Counted from the stretch's first letter, positions 34,184 through 44,771 are shown. The stretch is DNA of 64,000 bases from Blastococcus aggregatus (GCF_900221005.1 NZ_OBQI01000004.1:434001-498000), one strand, 5' to 3'. Notes: a model not told the origin generated them from the sequence alone. Program-made: numbers and translations.

Positions 34184-34342
34184 CGCTGCGCTCTCCATGA
34201 CAGGAGCGAGGGTACGGCGCGCCCGCCAGGGGCCGTCCGGGCCGATCGCCGATGCCCCGGCCGGGGGAATTCGAGGCGTTCGTTACCGCTTCGTGATCCC
34301 ACGGTTCGGGATACGAGACCATCCGGCTTTAGTGTCCCCGGG

Positions 34343-35098
34343 GTGACCAGCCGTCCGAACGGAGAGCCTCTCGTCCGCCTGTCCGGCGTCAACAAGTGGT
34401 TCGGCGAACTGCACGTGCTCCAGGACATCGACCTGTCCATCGACCGCGGCGAGGTCGTCGTGGTCATCGGCCCCTCGGGCTCGGGCAAGTCGACGCTCTG
34501 CCGCGCCATCAACCGGCTCGAGCCCATCGACAAGGGCGAGATCACCATCGACGGGGGCCGGCTGCCCGAGGAGGGCAAGGAACTCGCCCGCCTGCGGGCC
34601 GACGTCGGCATGGTGTTCCAGAGCTTCAACCTCTTCGCGCACAAGACGGTCCTGGAGAACGTCGCGCTCGGCCCGGTCAAGGTGCGGAAGAAGCCCAAGG
34701 CCGAGGCCGAGGGGCGCGCGCGGGAGCTGCTCGAGCGCGTGGGCGTCGCCAGCCAGGCCGACAAGTACCCGGCGCAGCTGTCCGGCGGTCAGCAGCAGCG
34801 GGTGGCCATCGCCCGCGCCCTGGCCATGGAGCCCAAGGTGATGCTCTTCGACGAGCCCACCTCGGCCCTCGACCCGGAGATGATCAACGAGGTCCTCGAC
34901 GTGATGGTCGGGCTCGCCAAGGACGGCATGACGATGGTCGTGGTCACCCACGAGATGGGCTTCGCCCGCCGGGCGGCCAACCGCGTCGTGTTCATGGACG
35001 GCGGCCGGATCGTCGAGACCGCCGAGCCCGAGACGTTCTTCACCAGCCCGCGCTCCGACCGGGCCAAGGACTTCCTCTCCAAGATCCTCACCCACTGA
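34343..35098 (+). CDS. gluA: Amino-acid ABC transporter ATPase (GluA type)
   Basis: A 251-aa protein with Walker [10 protein letters not shown], signature LSGGQQQR, Walker [13 protein letters not shown] and the H-loop VVTHEM. It powers import by the two permeases encoded downstream. The GTG start has no good ribosome site and TTTAGT lies about 13 bp upstream, so a leaderless or near-leaderless transcript is possible. First gene of the four-gene glutamate/polar amino-acid operon. Confidence 0.93.
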   Translation: MTSRPNGEPLVRLSGVNKWFGELHVLQDIDLSIDRGEVVVVIGPSGSGKSTLCRAINRLEPIDKGEITIDGGRLPEEGKELARLRADVGMVFQSFNLFAHKTVLENVALGPVKVRKKPKAEAEGRARELLERVGVASQADKYPAQLSGGQQQRVAIARALAMEPKVMLFDEPTSALDPEMINEVLDVMVGLAKDGMTMVVVTHEMGFARRAANRVVFMDGGRIVETAEPETFFTSPRSDRAKDFLSKILTH

Positions 35099-35132
35099 CC
35101 ACCGAGCACCATCCAGCGAGAGGACCGAACCC

Positions 35133-36020
35133 ATGCAGTTCCGCCGCACCGCCCTGGTTGCCGCCCTGTCCGTCGTCGCCCTGACCGCCGCCGCCTGCGG
35201 TGACGACGCCGACGACAGCGCCGCCGAGCCCACCGTCGCCGAGGCCCCCGAGTTCGAGGCGGGCACCACGATGGCCGAGATCGCCGAGGCCGGCACGCTC
35301 CGCGTCGGCACCAAGTTCGACCAGCCCGGCTTCGGTCTGGAGAACCTCGAGGGCGAGGTCGAGGGCTTCGACGTCGAGGTCGCCAAGATCATCGCCGGCG
35401 CGCTCGGCATCGCGCCCGAGGACATCGAGTGGGTGCAGACCCCCTCCTCCGTCCGCGAGGACGTCATCGAGGGCGACGAGGTCGACATGGTCGTCGCCAC
35501 CTACACGATCAACGACAAGCGCAAGGAGCGGATCTCCTTCGCCGGGCCGTACTACGAGGCCGGGCAGCAGATCATGGTCGCCTCGGACAACGACGAGATC
35601 GACGGGCCGGACTCCCTCAAGGAGAACCCGGACGCCAAGGTGTGCTCCGTGACCGGCTCCACGCCGGCCGAGCAGATCAAGCCCTACCTGGCCGACCCGG
35701 GCCAGCTGGTGCTCTTCGACGAGTACTCGCAGTGCGCCGACTCGCTCCGCAACGGCCAGGTCGACGCCGTGACGACCGACAACGTCATCCTGCTCGGCTT
35801 CGTCTCCGAGTCCGACGGCGCCTTCAAGCTCGTCGGCGAGCAGTTCACCGAGGAGCCCTACGGCATCGGCATCACCAAGGGCGACGTCGCCTTCTGCGAG
35901 TTCATCAACGAGACGCTGCAGGAGAACGAGGACGCCTACATCGAGGCGTGGGAGTCCACGGCCGGCGAGGTCGAGGGCACCGAGACCCCCGAGCTGCCCG
36001 AGCCCGCCCCGTGCGCCTGA
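35133..36020 (+). CDS. gluB: Glutamate/polar amino-acid binding lipoprotein
   Basis: A 295-aa protein. A signal peptide ends in the lipobox LTAAAC with the lipidated cysteine at about residue 22. An SBP_bac_3 domain follows, with GTLRVGTKFDQPGFG at its start and KERISFAGPYYEAGQ. It captures the substrate outside the membrane. Two cysteine pairs may form disulfides. Closest in layout to GluB of Corynebacterium, but the amino acid is not certain. Confidence 0.92.
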   Translation: MQFRRTALVAALSVVALTAAACGDDADDSAAEPTVAEAPEFEAGTTMAEIAEAGTLRVGTKFDQPGFGLENLEGEVEGFDVEVAKIIAGALGIAPEDIEWVQTPSSVREDVIEGDEVDMVVATYTINDKRKERISFAGPYYEAGQQIMVASDNDEIDGPDSLKENPDAKVCSVTGSTPAEQIKPYLADPGQLVLFDEYSQCADSLRNGQVDAVTTDNVILLGFVSESDGAFKLVGEQFTEEPYGIGITKGDVAFCEFINETLQENEDAYIEAWESTAGEVEGTETPELPEPAPCA

Positions 36021-36032
36021 CCGTCTGATCGC

Positions 36033-36071
36033 CCCGCGGCCGGCCGGCCATCCGTGCCGGCCGGCCGCGGG
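36033..36071 (+). promoter_or_regulatory. Intra-operon hairpin between binding protein and permease genes
   Basis: A perfect 16-bp GC-only stem (36033-36048 and 36056-36071) with a 7-nt loop lies in the 93-bp gap. Such hairpins often cause partial termination or protect the upstream mRNA, so the binding protein is made in excess over the permeases. Confidence 0.7.
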
Positions 36072-36113
36072 ACCCCGTCCTGATCCGAGAGCGCCGGCGC
36101 CGGAGGAGAGCCC

Positions 36114-36767
36114 GTGAGTCCTGTCTTCGACAACATCGATCTCTTCGTCGACGGTTTCCTGACCTCGCTCAAGATCATCCTGTTCGCACTGGCGGGCGCC
36201 CTGCCCCTCGGCGTGCTCATCGCCGCGTGCCGCGTCTCTCCCATCCCGCCGCTTCGGGCGTTCGGGACCTTCTGGGTGACCACCTTCCGCAACACCCCGC
36301 TGACGGTGGTGCTGTTCTTCTGCGCGTTCGGCTTCCCCGAGCTCGGGATCAACCGGTCGTTCTTCTTCTTCGGCGTGCTGGGCCTGGTGCTCTACACCTC
36401 GGCGTTCGTCTGCGAGGCGGTGCGCTCGGGCATCAACTCCGTGCCCGCCGGGCAGGCAGAGGCCGCCCGCTCCATCGGGCTGAACTTCAGTCAGGGGCTG
36501 CGCTTCGTCGTCCTCCCCCAGGCGCTGCGCACCGTCGTCCCGCCGCTGGGGAGCGTGCTGATCGCCATGATGAAGAACTCGGCGGTCGTGGGCGCCTTCG
36601 GCGTGGGCGGTGACCTGTGGAGCACCGGGGCGTCGCTCACCAGCGCCCAGGGCTACGCGACCTTCCCGATCTACGTCGGCGGCGTGGCGGTCGGCTACCT
36701 GATCATCACGCTCACGGCGGGCGCGCTGCTGCAGCTCCTCGAGCGGAAGGTGGCGATCGCCCGATGA
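36114..36767 (+). CDS. gluC: Amino-acid ABC transporter permease (GluC type)
   Basis: A 217-aa membrane protein with about five helices. The EAA loop EAARSIGLNFSQGLRFVVLPQA contacts the ATPase. GTG start after GGAGGAG. The stop overlaps the gluD start (ATGA). Confidence 0.92.
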   Translation: MSPVFDNIDLFVDGFLTSLKIILFALAGALPLGVLIAACRVSPIPPLRAFGTFWVTTFRNTPLTVVLFFCAFGFPELGINRSFFFFGVLGLVLYTSAFVCEAVRSGINSVPAGQAEAARSIGLNFSQGLRFVVLPQALRTVVPPLGSVLIAMMKNSAVVGAFGVGGDLWSTGASLTSAQGYATFPIYVGGVAVGYLIITLTAGALLQLLERKVAIAR

Positions 36768-37681
36768 GCCAGCAGGAGCAGGCCGTCCTCTACGACGCCC
36801 AGGGGCCCAAGGCCCGCCGGCGGAGCCTGATCGGCACGGTCGTCGCCGTGCTGGTGCTCCTCGGGCTGGCCTACGTGGTCGTCCGGCGGCTGGCCGACCA
36901 GGACCAGTTCTCCATGGAGAAGTGGGGCCCCCTCATCGATCCGGGCGACGAGAACTTCGACGCCGTCTGGCGGCTGATCCGCGAGGGCATCGTCAACACG
37001 CTCACGGCCGCGGCGCTGGCCATGGTGCTGTCGGTCGTGCTCGGCACGCTGATCGCGGTGGCCCGCCTCTCGCTGGGCCGCGTCGGGCGCATCCCGCTCA
37101 TCGGCCTCGTCGAGATCTTCCGCGGCCTGCCCGTGGTCGTCCTCGTGTTCATCGGCGTCCGGGTGCTGCCCGACGTGGGCGTCGACCTCAGCGGGCTGCC
37201 CGGCGGCCAGGTGCTGTGGGGCCTGGTCATCGGCCTCACCGTCTACAACATGGTGATCTTCGCCGAGATCGTCCGCGCCGGCGTCGCCTCGCTGCCCCGG
37301 GGTCAGCGGGAGGCCGCGCTGGCGAACGGGCTCACCAACTGGCAGACGATGCGCATCGTGCTGCTCCCGCAGGCGTTCCGCACCATGCTGCCGGCGATCA
37401 TCAGCCAGTTGATCGTCGTCCTGAAGGACACCTCGCTGGTCACCTTCATCGCGAACTACGACGAGCTGCTCAGCCAGGGCGAGAGCATCCAGCGCAACCT
37501 GGGCAACCCGATCCAGACCTTCTTCGTCATCGCGCTGATCTACATCGCCATGAACTACTGCCTCGGTCGCCTGGCCCAGTACATCGAACGACGCCAGGCA
37601 CGGGCGGGTCGCTCGACGGCCGGGCCTGCCGAGACCGCGGGCCTCGCGCCCGGAGCCGCACCCGTCGGCGGGGGCGCCTGA
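36764..37681 (+). CDS. gluD: Amino-acid ABC transporter permease (GluD type)
   Basis: A 305-aa membrane protein. An N-terminal helix (about 23-42) and an extracytoplasmic segment precede the permease core with the EAA loop EAALANGLTNWQTMRIVLLPQAF. It pairs with GluC. The longer N-terminus and glycine/alanine-rich tail are usual for GluD. Confidence 0.92.
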   Translation: MSQQEQAVLYDAQGPKARRRSLIGTVVAVLVLLGLAYVVVRRLADQDQFSMEKWGPLIDPGDENFDAVWRLIREGIVNTLTAAALAMVLSVVLGTLIAVARLSLGRVGRIPLIGLVEIFRGLPVVVLVFIGVRVLPDVGVDLSGLPGGQVLWGLVIGLTVYNMVIFAEIVRAGVASLPRGQREAALANGLTNWQTMRIVLLPQAFRTMLPAIISQLIVVLKDTSLVTFIANYDELLSQGESIQRNLGNPIQTFFVIALIYIAMNYCLGRLAQYIERRQARAGRSTAGPAETAGLAPGAAPVGGGA

Positions 37682-37790
37682 CCGTCTGGACCGCCGGGAC
37701 GCAAGGGTGGATCGTCGCCCTGCGGTCAAGAACCGTGGCCGGGCCTCCGATGGAGAAGAGGCGAGGCTTCGCCGACGAGATGGGTGGGAC

Positions 37791-38633
37791 GTGACCGCAA
37801 CCCTGGCGCCCAGCGGTGCGCCCGCCGAGACGTCGGCGGACGGCCACGCCGCGGGTTGGCTCGCGTTCGAGCGTCCCCGCTGGTGGTGGGCGGAGTTCGC
37901 GACCATCGGCGTCCTGTACGCGGCGTACTCGCTGGTGCGCAACAGCGTCGGGGACGTCGCCGTACGTGCGCGCGCCAACGGCCGGGAGATCCTGGCCCTG
38001 CAGGACGGCTGGGGGCTGGCGCTCGAGCGGGGGCTCAACGACTGGGTGCAGCGCACCGACGTCGCTGCCGTCGCCGTGGCCCTGCACTACGCCACGCTGC
38101 ACTTCCTCGTCACCCCGGCGGTCCTCGTCTGGCTGTTCTTCCGGAGGCCCACCCGTTACCGGGTGGCGAGCAGCGTCCTCATGATCACCACGGCGCTCGC
38201 GCTGATCGGCTTCTACTGGCTGCCCACGGCTCCCCCGCGGTTGCTCCCCGACGAGGGCTTCGCCGACGTGATGAGCCAGACGTCGACGTGGGGCTGGTGG
38301 CCGCAGTCCGGGACGCCAGGCTCCGACGCGATCTCCAACCAGTTCGCCGCCATGCCCTCGCTGCACTGCGCCTGGGCCGCCTGGTGCGGGCTGGTGCTGG
38401 TGCTGCTCGCCCGCCGCACCTGGATCCGCCTCGTCGGCGCGGTCTACCCGATCAGCACGTTCTTCGTCGTCCTGGGGTCGGGCAACCACTACCTGCTGGA
38501 CGTCGTCGCCGGCGTGCTGGTCCTGTGCGTGGGCGCCGGCGTGGTGCTCGCGGCGGCCTCGGCGGCCCGGGTGCGAGCGCAGGAGGCGGTCGAGGCGCCT
38601 GCCGACGACGTGTCGCTCCCCCTCGCGGCCTGA
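37791..38633 (+). CDS. PAP2/AUR1-like membrane phosphatase
   Basis: About 280 aa from a GTG at 37791, with about six helices. Motifs are PTAPPRLLP, MPSLHCAWA and GSGNHYLLDVVAG, the pattern of PAP2 proteins related to inositol phosphorylceramide synthase. It may handle a lipid phosphate or polyprenyl phosphate. Substrate unknown. Confidence 0.85.
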   Translation: MTATLAPSGAPAETSADGHAAGWLAFERPRWWWAEFATIGVLYAAYSLVRNSVGDVAVRARANGREILALQDGWGLALERGLNDWVQRTDVAAVAVALHYATLHFLVTPAVLVWLFFRRPTRYRVASSVLMITTALALIGFYWLPTAPPRLLPDEGFADVMSQTSTWGWWPQSGTPGSDAISNQFAAMPSLHCAWAAWCGLVLVLLARRTWIRLVGAVYPISTFFVVLGSGNHYLLDVVAGVLVLCVGAGVVLAAASAARVRAQEAVEAPADDVSLPLAA

Positions 38634-38752
38634 CCGGACCGGCGCCTGGCGGGCGCACCGGGCCCGCATCCCGACCCGTCCGCCCCACACGTCCCGCGGT
38701 CGGCGCGCCCTCCCGGTGCGGCCTCGTCGGCGTGGCGAGACTGTCCGTCACC

Positions 38753-39232
38753 ATGGAGACCATCCACGCCGGTCGGCGCCGCAGCCTGCCCCCCGTTCCG
38801 CGCACCGCCATCGACGGTGCGATGCCCCTCGAGACGGTAGCCAGCGCGAGCGCTCTCGCCCTCGCCCTCGTCGATCCCGACGAGCACATCGACGACGCCC
38901 AGCGGTTCGTGGCGCGGCTCCGCGGAGCCGCGACGGCGTTCGCCGCCGCGGCGGGAGCCGAGTCCGCCGTCGTGCGCGAGGCGGTCCCCCCGGCCCGGCA
39001 CCGCCGCTCGCGCTGCCGCGTGGTGCTGCGCTCCGCGGACGGGCAGGAGACCGACGTGACGTTCCTCGGCCCCGTCGGCAGGCCCTCGGACGGCGGGCAG
39101 CCGGAGTTCGACCTCGACATCACCCGCTGGCTCGCCGCGGGGCAGGTCCGGGACGACGCCTGGCTGGTGGCCGACGGCGACGCACCCGACGGCGTGGCTG
39201 TCGACCTCAGCGCCTGGCGCTCGGAGGCCTGA
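38753..39232 (+). CDS. Hypothetical protein
   Basis: 159 aa from an ATG at 38753. The N-terminal part has helices rich in Ala and Leu. The C-terminal half has short strands (RCRVVLRSADGQETDVTFLG and FDLDITRWLAAG). No known motif, signal peptide or membrane segment. It stands between the PAP2 gene and ctaD. Confidence 0.5.
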   Translation: METIHAGRRRSLPPVPRTAIDGAMPLETVASASALALALVDPDEHIDDAQRFVARLRGAATAFAAAAGAESAVVREAVPPARHRRSRCRVVLRSADGQETDVTFLGPVGRPSDGGQPEFDLDITRWLAAGQVRDDAWLVADGDAPDGVAVDLSAWRSEA

Positions 39233-39409
39233 CCGCACCGGAGGCGGCGGCCCGACCCGGGTTTCCTAACTCGCGCCGATGGGCGACGATGACCGGAGCC
39301 GTTCGCAGCGGCGTCCGCACCATGTCACCGACCTCCGGGGGCCGATCATGTCCGGGTTCTTCATCGAGATCCGACGGGTGCGCACCCGCCTGGGCGCCGG
39401 GGTGACGGC

Positions 39410-41170
39410 GTGACCGCCATCGCGCCGCGGCCGATCATCAGCCGGCCCGGTGCCGCGGTCGCCCCGTCGAAGGGTTCGCGGCTGTCGAACCTGCTGCGGA
39501 CGACCGACCACAAGACCATCGGTCTGATGTACCTGACCGCCTCGTTCTCGTTCTTCATCATCGGTGGCCTGATGGCCATGCTGATCCGGGCTGAGCTGGG
39601 TCGTCCGGAGCTGCAGTTCCTGTCTCCGGAGCAGTACAACCAGCTGTTCACGATGCACGGCACGCTGATGCTGCTGATGTTCGCGACGCCGCTGTTCTTC
39701 GCCTTCGGCAACCTGATCATGCCGCTGCAGATCGGTGCGCCCGATGTGGCGTTCCCACGGCTGAACGCGCTGTCGTTCTGGCTGTTCCTCTTCGGTTCGC
39801 TGATCGTGATCTCCAGCTTCGCGACCCCCGGCGGTGCGCCGGACTTCGGCTGGACGGCCTACACGCCGCTGTCGGACGTCACCCACTCCCCGGGCGTGGG
39901 CGCGAACCTGTGGATCGGCGGCCTGGCGGTCAGCGGCCTGGGCACGATCCTCGGTGGCGTCAACTTCGTCACCACGATCGTCTGCCTGCGGGCGCCGGGG
40001 ATGACGATGTTCCGGATGCCGATCTTCGTCTGGAACGCGCTGGTCACCAGCCTGCTCGTGCTGCTGGTGTTCCCGATCCTGACCGCGGCGCTGTTCGGGC
40101 TGCTGGCCGACCGCAACCTGGGCTCGCTGATCTACTCGGCGGAGAACGGCGGGCCGATGCTGTGGCAGCACCTGTTCTGGTTCTTCGGCCACCCCGAGGT
40201 GTACATCATCGCGCTGCCGTTCTTCGGCATCGTCACCGAGATCATCCCGGTGTTTGCCCGCAAGCCGCTGTTCGGCTACAAGGGCATGGTCGGCGCGACC
40301 CTGGCCATCGGCTTCCTCTCGCTGGCGGTGTGGGCGCACCACATGTTCGCCACCGGCGCGGTGCTGCTGCCGTTCTTCGCCTTCCTCACGTATCTGATCG
40401 CCGTGCCGACCGGGCTGAAGTTCTTCAACTGGATCGGCACCATGTGGCGGGGTCAGATGACCTTCGAGACGCCCATGCTGTGGTCGATCGGCTTCATGGT
40501 CACCTTCCTCCTCGGCGGGCTCACCGGTGTGCTGCTGGCCTCCCCGCCGCTCGACTGGCACGTGCACGACTCCTACTTCGTGGTCGCCCACTTCCACTAC
40601 GTCGTCTTCGGCACCGTGGTGTTCGCGGCGAACGCCGGCATCGCCTTCTGGTTCCCCAAGATGTGCGGCCGGATGATGGACGAGCGGCTCGGGAAGCTGC
40701 AGTTCTGGATGACCTTCATCGGCTTCCACGGCACCTTCCTCATCCAGCACTGGCTGGGCAACGAGGGCATGCCACGCCGGTACGTGGACTACCTGCCGAC
40801 CGACACCTTCACCACGCTGAACATGATCTCGACGATCTTCAGCTTCGTGCTGGGCGCCTCGATCATCCCGTTCCTGTACAACGTGGTGCGGTCCTGGAAG
40901 TACGGCAAGCTCGCCCTGCGCGACGACCCGTGGGGCCACGGCAACTCCCTGGAGTGGGCGACCTCCTCCCCGCCGCCGCGGCACAACTTCGTGGAGATCC
41001 CGCGCATCCGCTCCGAGCGCCCCGCCTTCGAGGCGCACTACCCGCACCTGGTCCAGCGCCTGCAGGACGAGGCCCACGCCGGCAAGCGGCACGAGCCCTA
41101 CGCCGGGGTCAGCGAGGTCGGCGGCACGGCTGGCCCGCGACAGGGCCCGAACGACCCCGACCCGACCTGA
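39410..41170 (+). CDS. ctaD: Cytochrome c oxidase subunit I
   Basis: A 586-aa membrane protein with 12 helices. Heme ligands sit in TMHGTLML and HFHYVVFG. The copper/tyrosine site is [10 protein letters not shown], and WAHHMFATG gives the next two histidines. It is the catalytic subunit of the aa3 oxidase that reduces oxygen. The gene stands alone with its own terminator; other subunits are not in the window, as in many actinobacteria. Confidence 0.97.
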   Translation: MTAIAPRPIISRPGAAVAPSKGSRLSNLLRTTDHKTIGLMYLTASFSFFIIGGLMAMLIRAELGRPELQFLSPEQYNQLFTMHGTLMLLMFATPLFFAFGNLIMPLQIGAPDVAFPRLNALSFWLFLFGSLIVISSFATPGGAPDFGWTAYTPLSDVTHSPGVGANLWIGGLAVSGLGTILGGVNFVTTIVCLRAPGMTMFRMPIFVWNALVTSLLVLLVFPILTAALFGLLADRNLGSLIYSAENGGPMLWQHLFWFFGHPEVYIIALPFFGIVTEIIPVFARKPLFGYKGMVGATLAIGFLSLAVWAHHMFATGAVLLPFFAFLTYLIAVPTGLKFFNWIGTMWRGQMTFETPMLWSIGFMVTFLLGGLTGVLLASPPLDWHVHDSYFVVAHFHYVVFGTVVFAANAGIAFWFPKMCGRMMDERLGKLQFWMTFIGFHGTFLIQHWLGNEGMPRRYVDYLPTDTFTTLNMISTIFSFVLGASIIPFLYNVVRSWKYGKLALRDDPWGHGNSLEWATSSPPPRHNFVEIPRIRSERPAFEAHYPHLVQRLQDEAHAGKRHEPYAGVSEVGGTAGPRQGPNDPDPT

Positions 41171-41185
41171 TCGGCTCCGTCCACT

Positions 41186-41232
41186 GAACCGGAGAGGCCC
41201 AGAACCACGTCGGTTCTGGGCCTCTCCGGTTC
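41186..41232 (+). terminator. Terminator after ctaD
   Basis: A perfect 21-bp stem (41186-41206 and 41212-41232) with a 5-nt loop, 15 bp after the ctaD stop and between convergent ctaD and recX. Confidence 0.88.
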
Positions 41233-41267
41233 GACGGTTGACGCACGCCGGGCCGAGCAGCGGGCGA

Positions 41268-41909
41268 TCAGGGCAGCAGGGCGTCCTCGTCCAGGTCGTC
41301 GAACCCGGCGACCGGGGCGTCGTCCGCGCCGTCGGCGTCCAGGGCCTCGCGGATCACTCCGGCGGCCAGCCCCCCGCCGTAGCCCTTGCGGGCCAGCATG
41401 CCCATCAGTCGGCGGGTCGCGGTGGCGCGGTCGAGCCGCCGCATGCTGGGCAGCTTGCGCTCCACCAGCCGGCGGGCGGTCTCCCGCTCGTCGTCGTCGC
41501 CGACCGCGAGCACGGCGGTGGCCGCGACCTCGTCGTCGACCCCCTTGGCGCGCAGTTCGGCCTTGAGCGCCCGGCGGGCCAGGCCGCGACCGGACTGGCG
41601 GGAGCTCGCCCACGCCTCGGCAAAGGCCTCGTCGTCGATGAGTCCGACCTCGCCGAGCCGGTCCAGGACGGTCTCCGCGGCGTCTTCGGGCACCCCGCGA
41701 TCGGCCAGGAGATCGGCCAGCTGCTGCCGGGTCTTGGGAGTGCCGGTGAGCGCCCGCAGGCAGAGATCGCGGGCGACGGCTTCGGGATCCTTCATCGGGC
41801 CGGCCCCCGAGCCGTCCTCGCCGTCAGCACCGCTGGCGGTTGCCGTGGGCCGCCGCCGCGTGCCCCAGGAGCTCCCGGAGCCGCGGCGGCGAGCGCCCGA
41901 GTCGGTCAC
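41268..41909 (-). CDS. recX: RecA regulator RecX
   Basis: A 213-aa protein with three-helix RecX repeats (LADLLADRGVPEDAAETVLDRLGEVGLIDDEAFAEAW block). It inhibits RecA filaments. It lies 7 bp after recA, so both come from the SOS-controlled recA promoter. The first 38 residues are disordered; a start at 41795 (MKDPEAV) would remove them. Confidence 0.92.
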   Translation of the reverse strand: MTDSGARRRGSGSSWGTRRRPTATASGADGEDGSGAGPMKDPEAVARDLCLRALTGTPKTRQQLADLLADRGVPEDAAETVLDRLGEVGLIDDEAFAEAWASSRQSGRGLARRALKAELRAKGVDDEVAATAVLAVGDDDERETARRLVERKLPSMRRLDRATATRRLMGMLARKGYGGGLAAGVIREALDADGADDAPVAGFDDLDEDALLP

Positions 41910-41916
41910 CAGCGGC

Positions 41917-42948
41917 TCAGAAGTCGACTGCGTCGACTGCCGGCGCGTCCAGCCTCGGGCCGATGCCCAGCTTCTCCTTGATCTTCTTCTCGATCTCGTC
42001 GGCGAGGTCGGGGTTGTCCTTCAGGAAGTTGCGGGCGTTCTCCTTGCCCTGGCCGAGCTGGTCGCCCTCGTACGTGTACCAGGCGCCGGACTTCTTCACG
42101 AAGCCCTGCTCGACGCCCACGTCGATGAGCCCGCCCTCGCGGCTGAAGCCCTGACCCCAGAGGATGTCGAGCTCGGCCTGCTTGAACGGCGCGGCCACCT
42201 TGTTCTTGACGACCTTGATGCGGGTGCGGCTGCCGACGGCGTCGGTGCCCTGCTTCAGGGTCTCGATGCGGCGGACGTCCAGGCGGACCGACGAGTAGAA
42301 CTTCAGCGCACGACCACCGGTGGTGACCTCGGGCGAGCCGTAGACGACGCCCACCTTCTCGCGCAGCTGGTTGATGAAGATCATCGTGGTGTTCGAGTTG
42401 CTCAAGGCACCGGTGATCTTGCGCAGCGCCTGGCTCATCAGCCGGGCCTGCAGACCCACGTGGCTGTCACCCATCTCGCCCTCGATCTCGGCACGAGGCA
42501 CGAGCGCGGCCACCGAGTCGATGACGATGATGTCGAGCGCGCCCGAGCGGATCAGCATGTCGGCGATCTCGAGGGCCTGCTCACCGGTGTCCGGCTGGCT
42601 GACCAGCAGGGCGTCGGTGTCCACGCCGATGGCGCGGGCGTACTCGGGGTCCAGCGCGTGCTCGGCGTCGACGAAGGCGGCGATGCCGCCGGCGGCCTGC
42701 GCGTTGGCCACGGCGTGCAGCGCGACCGTCGTCTTACCGGAGGACTCCGGGCCGTAGACCTCGATGACGCGGCCACGCGGGAGCCCGCCGATGCCCAGCG
42801 CGATGTCGAGGGCGATCGAGCCGGTGGGGATGACCTTCATGGCCACCTCGGGGCTGTCGCCCAGGCGCATGACGGAGCCCTTGCCGAACTGCTTGTCGAT
42901 CTGGGCGAGGGCCATGTCGAGGGCCTTGTCGCGGTCGAGTGTCGCCAT
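41917..42948 (-). CDS. recA: Recombinase RecA
   Basis: 343 aa from the ATG at 42948. Walker [10 protein letters not shown], Walker [11 protein letters not shown], the L2 segment with [12 protein letters not shown], and an acidic C-terminus. It catalyses strand exchange and triggers LexA self-cleavage. No intein is present. An SOS box lies about 120 bp upstream. Confidence 0.98.
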   Translation of the reverse strand: MATLDRDKALDMALAQIDKQFGKGSVMRLGDSPEVAMKVIPTGSIALDIALGIGGLPRGRVIEVYGPESSGKTTVALHAVANAQAAGGIAAFVDAEHALDPEYARAIGVDTDALLVSQPDTGEQALEIADMLIRSGALDIIVIDSVAALVPRAEIEGEMGDSHVGLQARLMSQALRKITGALSNSNTTMIFINQLREKVGVVYGSPEVTTGGRALKFYSSVRLDVRRIETLKQGTDAVGSRTRIKVVKNKVAAPFKQAELDILWGQGFSREGGLIDVGVEQGFVKKSGAWYTYEGDQLGQGKENARNFLKDNPDLADEIEKKIKEKLGIGPRLDAPAVDAVDF

Positions 42949-43068
42949 GGTGGTCACCTTCGGTTCGCGGGAAGCGGGTCGGGACCGACGCTAGGACGAG
43001 CCACCGACAGTTCTCGGGTCGCGACCGGGATTGTGGACATCCCGATCGCCTGTGGACGCCACTGTAGG

Positions 43069-43084
43069 CCGAACAGGTGTTCGA
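43069..43084. promoter_or_regulatory. SOS (LexA) box upstream of recA
   Basis: CCGAACAGGTGTTCGA matches TCGAAC-N4-GTTCGA with one change. It lies 121 bp before the recA start, inside the gap to the DUF3046 gene. Confidence 0.88.
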
Positions 43085-43153
43085 CTGCCAGGGCGACACG
43101 CCCGCACCCGGCGACCGGTGGACCACCGGTCACACCGGCCCCGACGAGCCGGC

Positions 43154-43348
43154 TCAGCGCTCCCGCGGCGGCACGTCGTACGCCTCGCAGATGGCCAGCC
43201 ACACCTTCCGCACCGGGATGCCGGCGTCGATGGCCTCGACCGCGCTGCGCCCGCCGAGGTCGGAGAAGAGGTGGTCCCGGGACACGCTCTGGGCACGCAT
43301 GGAACCGAACCGATCGTCCAGACGGGACCAGAACTCCTGCAGGCGCAC
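43154..43348 (-). CDS. DUF3046 protein
   Basis: A 64-aa protein (starts MRLQEFW, contains GSMRAQSVSRDHLFSDLGGRS) conserved immediately upstream of recA in actinobacteria. Function unknown. Confidence 0.88.
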   Translation of the reverse strand: MRLQEFWSRLDDRFGSMRAQSVSRDHLFSDLGGRSAVEAIDAGIPVRKVWLAICEAYDVPPRER

Positions 43349-43410
43349 GCCTCGACGCTAGCGCGCCGCGGGGCGCCCCCGCCGCCGCCCGCGCGCACTA
43401 CGGTCGGCCC

Positions 43411-43521
43411 ATGGTTCCGGGCACCGGGTCGGAGACGCTCGACGTCGTCCTGCAGATCGGCATCGTGGGCGCCCTGCTGGTGACGATCGTGCTGCTGATC
43501 CGCAACTACCGGGACCGCTGA
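43411..43521 (+). CDS. Single-helix membrane microprotein
   Basis: 36 aa from an ATG at 43411: a polar start, one transmembrane helix (VVLQIGIVGALLVTIVLLI) and a basic end (RNYRDR). Third codon positions are G/C-rich. It overlaps the convergent MFS gene end by 16 bases. Family not recognised. Confidence 0.45.
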   Translation: MVPGTGSETLDVVLQIGIVGALLVTIVLLIRNYRDR

Positions 43522-44771
43522 GCACGGAGGGCGACCGACGCCCAGACCACGCCCAGCGGCAGGACCAGCGTGGCCGACACGGCGCTCACCAGCCCGAAGC
43601 CGCCCCACGCCAGCAACGGGCCGCCCACCACGCCGGCCAGTGCGGCCCCCAGGCCCATCAGCAGGTCCGTGCCGCCCTGGGCCGTGGGCCGGAGGTCGGC
43701 GTCCACGGCGCCGGTCACCAGCGTCGAGCCCGCGATGAGACCGCACGACCACCCCACCCCGAGGAACAGCAGGCCGGTCCCGAGCCGCAGGGACTCGGAC
43801 GGGTCGGCCGTGCCGGCGACCGCCGCCGCCACGAGCAGCAGCGCGCCGCCCAGCGCGACGACCGTGGGGGCGCCGACCCGGTCGGCCAGCATCCCGACCA
43901 GCGGGGAGAAGAGGTACATGCCGGCGACGTGCACGCTGATCACCAGGCCGACGACGCGGAGCACCGCCTCCTCCGCTCCCCCGGCGTGGCCCATGTGCAC
44001 GGGGGTCATGACCATGACGCCGACCATCACCGAGTGGGCGACCACGACCGACACCAGCCCGAGCCGGCCCGACGGCGTGGCCCAGACCGCCCGCAGCGCG
44101 GTCCCGGTCGCGGTGCGCGGCGGTGGTGCCCCCGTCCCACCGCCGGTCCGCCGTGCGAGCAGCAGCGGGTCGGGACGGAGCAGGGTCAGCAGGACGACGG
44201 CGACCACGGCGAAGACGACGGCCGACACGACGAACGCCCCGGCCAGCGCGGGCAGACCCAGCGCGGTGCCGAGGTCGGCGCCGGGCGCGGCGAGGTTGGG
44301 GCCGAGGACGGAGCCCACGGTGGTCGCCCACACCACCAGCGACAGGGCCCGTCCGCGGTGCTCGGGCGTGGCCAGGTCGGCCGCCGCGTACCGGGCCTGC
44401 AGCCCGCAGGCGGTGGCCGAGCCGAAGAGGAACAACCCGACCAGCAGCAGCACCAGGGAGGAGGCGGCCGCCGCGACGACGGTGACGACCGCGCCGACGA
44501 CGCTGAGCAGGTAGCCGACGGACAGCCCGGCACGGCGCCCCGCCCTGTCGCTGATCCGCGCGAGCGGGACCGCGAGGACGGCGGCGCCGAGCACACCGGC
44601 GGTCTGCCCGAGCCCGGCCGCGCTGTCGGTGCCGGCGACGTCCCGCGCCAGCAGGCCGCCCGCCGTGATCCCGACGGTCACCCCCAGTCCCGCGAGGGCC
44701 ACCCCGCCGGACAGGACCCGCACGGTCCGGCGCTGCACCGCCGCCACGTCGGGACCGGCCTCCGTTCGCAT
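43506..44771 (-). CDS. MFS transporter
   Basis: About 421 aa with about 12 hydrophobic helices. The loop between helices 2 and 3 has RISDRAGRRAG, the MFS A-motif. Likely a drug or metabolite exporter; the substrate is unknown. It is divergent from lhr with a 114-bp gap. Confidence 0.88.
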   Translation of the reverse strand: MRTEAGPDVAAVQRRTVRVLSGGVALAGLGVTVGITAGGLLARDVAGTDSAAGLGQTAGVLGAAVLAVPLARISDRAGRRAGLSVGYLLSVVGAVVTVVAAAASSLVLLLVGLFLFGSATACGLQARYAAADLATPEHRGRALSLVVWATTVGSVLGPNLAAPGADLGTALGLPALAGAFVVSAVVFAVVAVVLLTLLRPDPLLLARRTGGGTGAPPPRTATGTALRAVWATPSGRLGLVSVVVAHSVMVGVMVMTPVHMGHAGGAEEAVLRVVGLVISVHVAGMYLFSPLVGMLADRVGAPTVVALGGALLLVAAAVAGTADPSESLRLGTGLLFLGVGWSCGLIAGSTLVTGAVDADLRPTAQGGTDLLMGLGAALAGVVGGPLLAWGGFGLVSAVSATLVLPLGVVWASVALRAQRSR

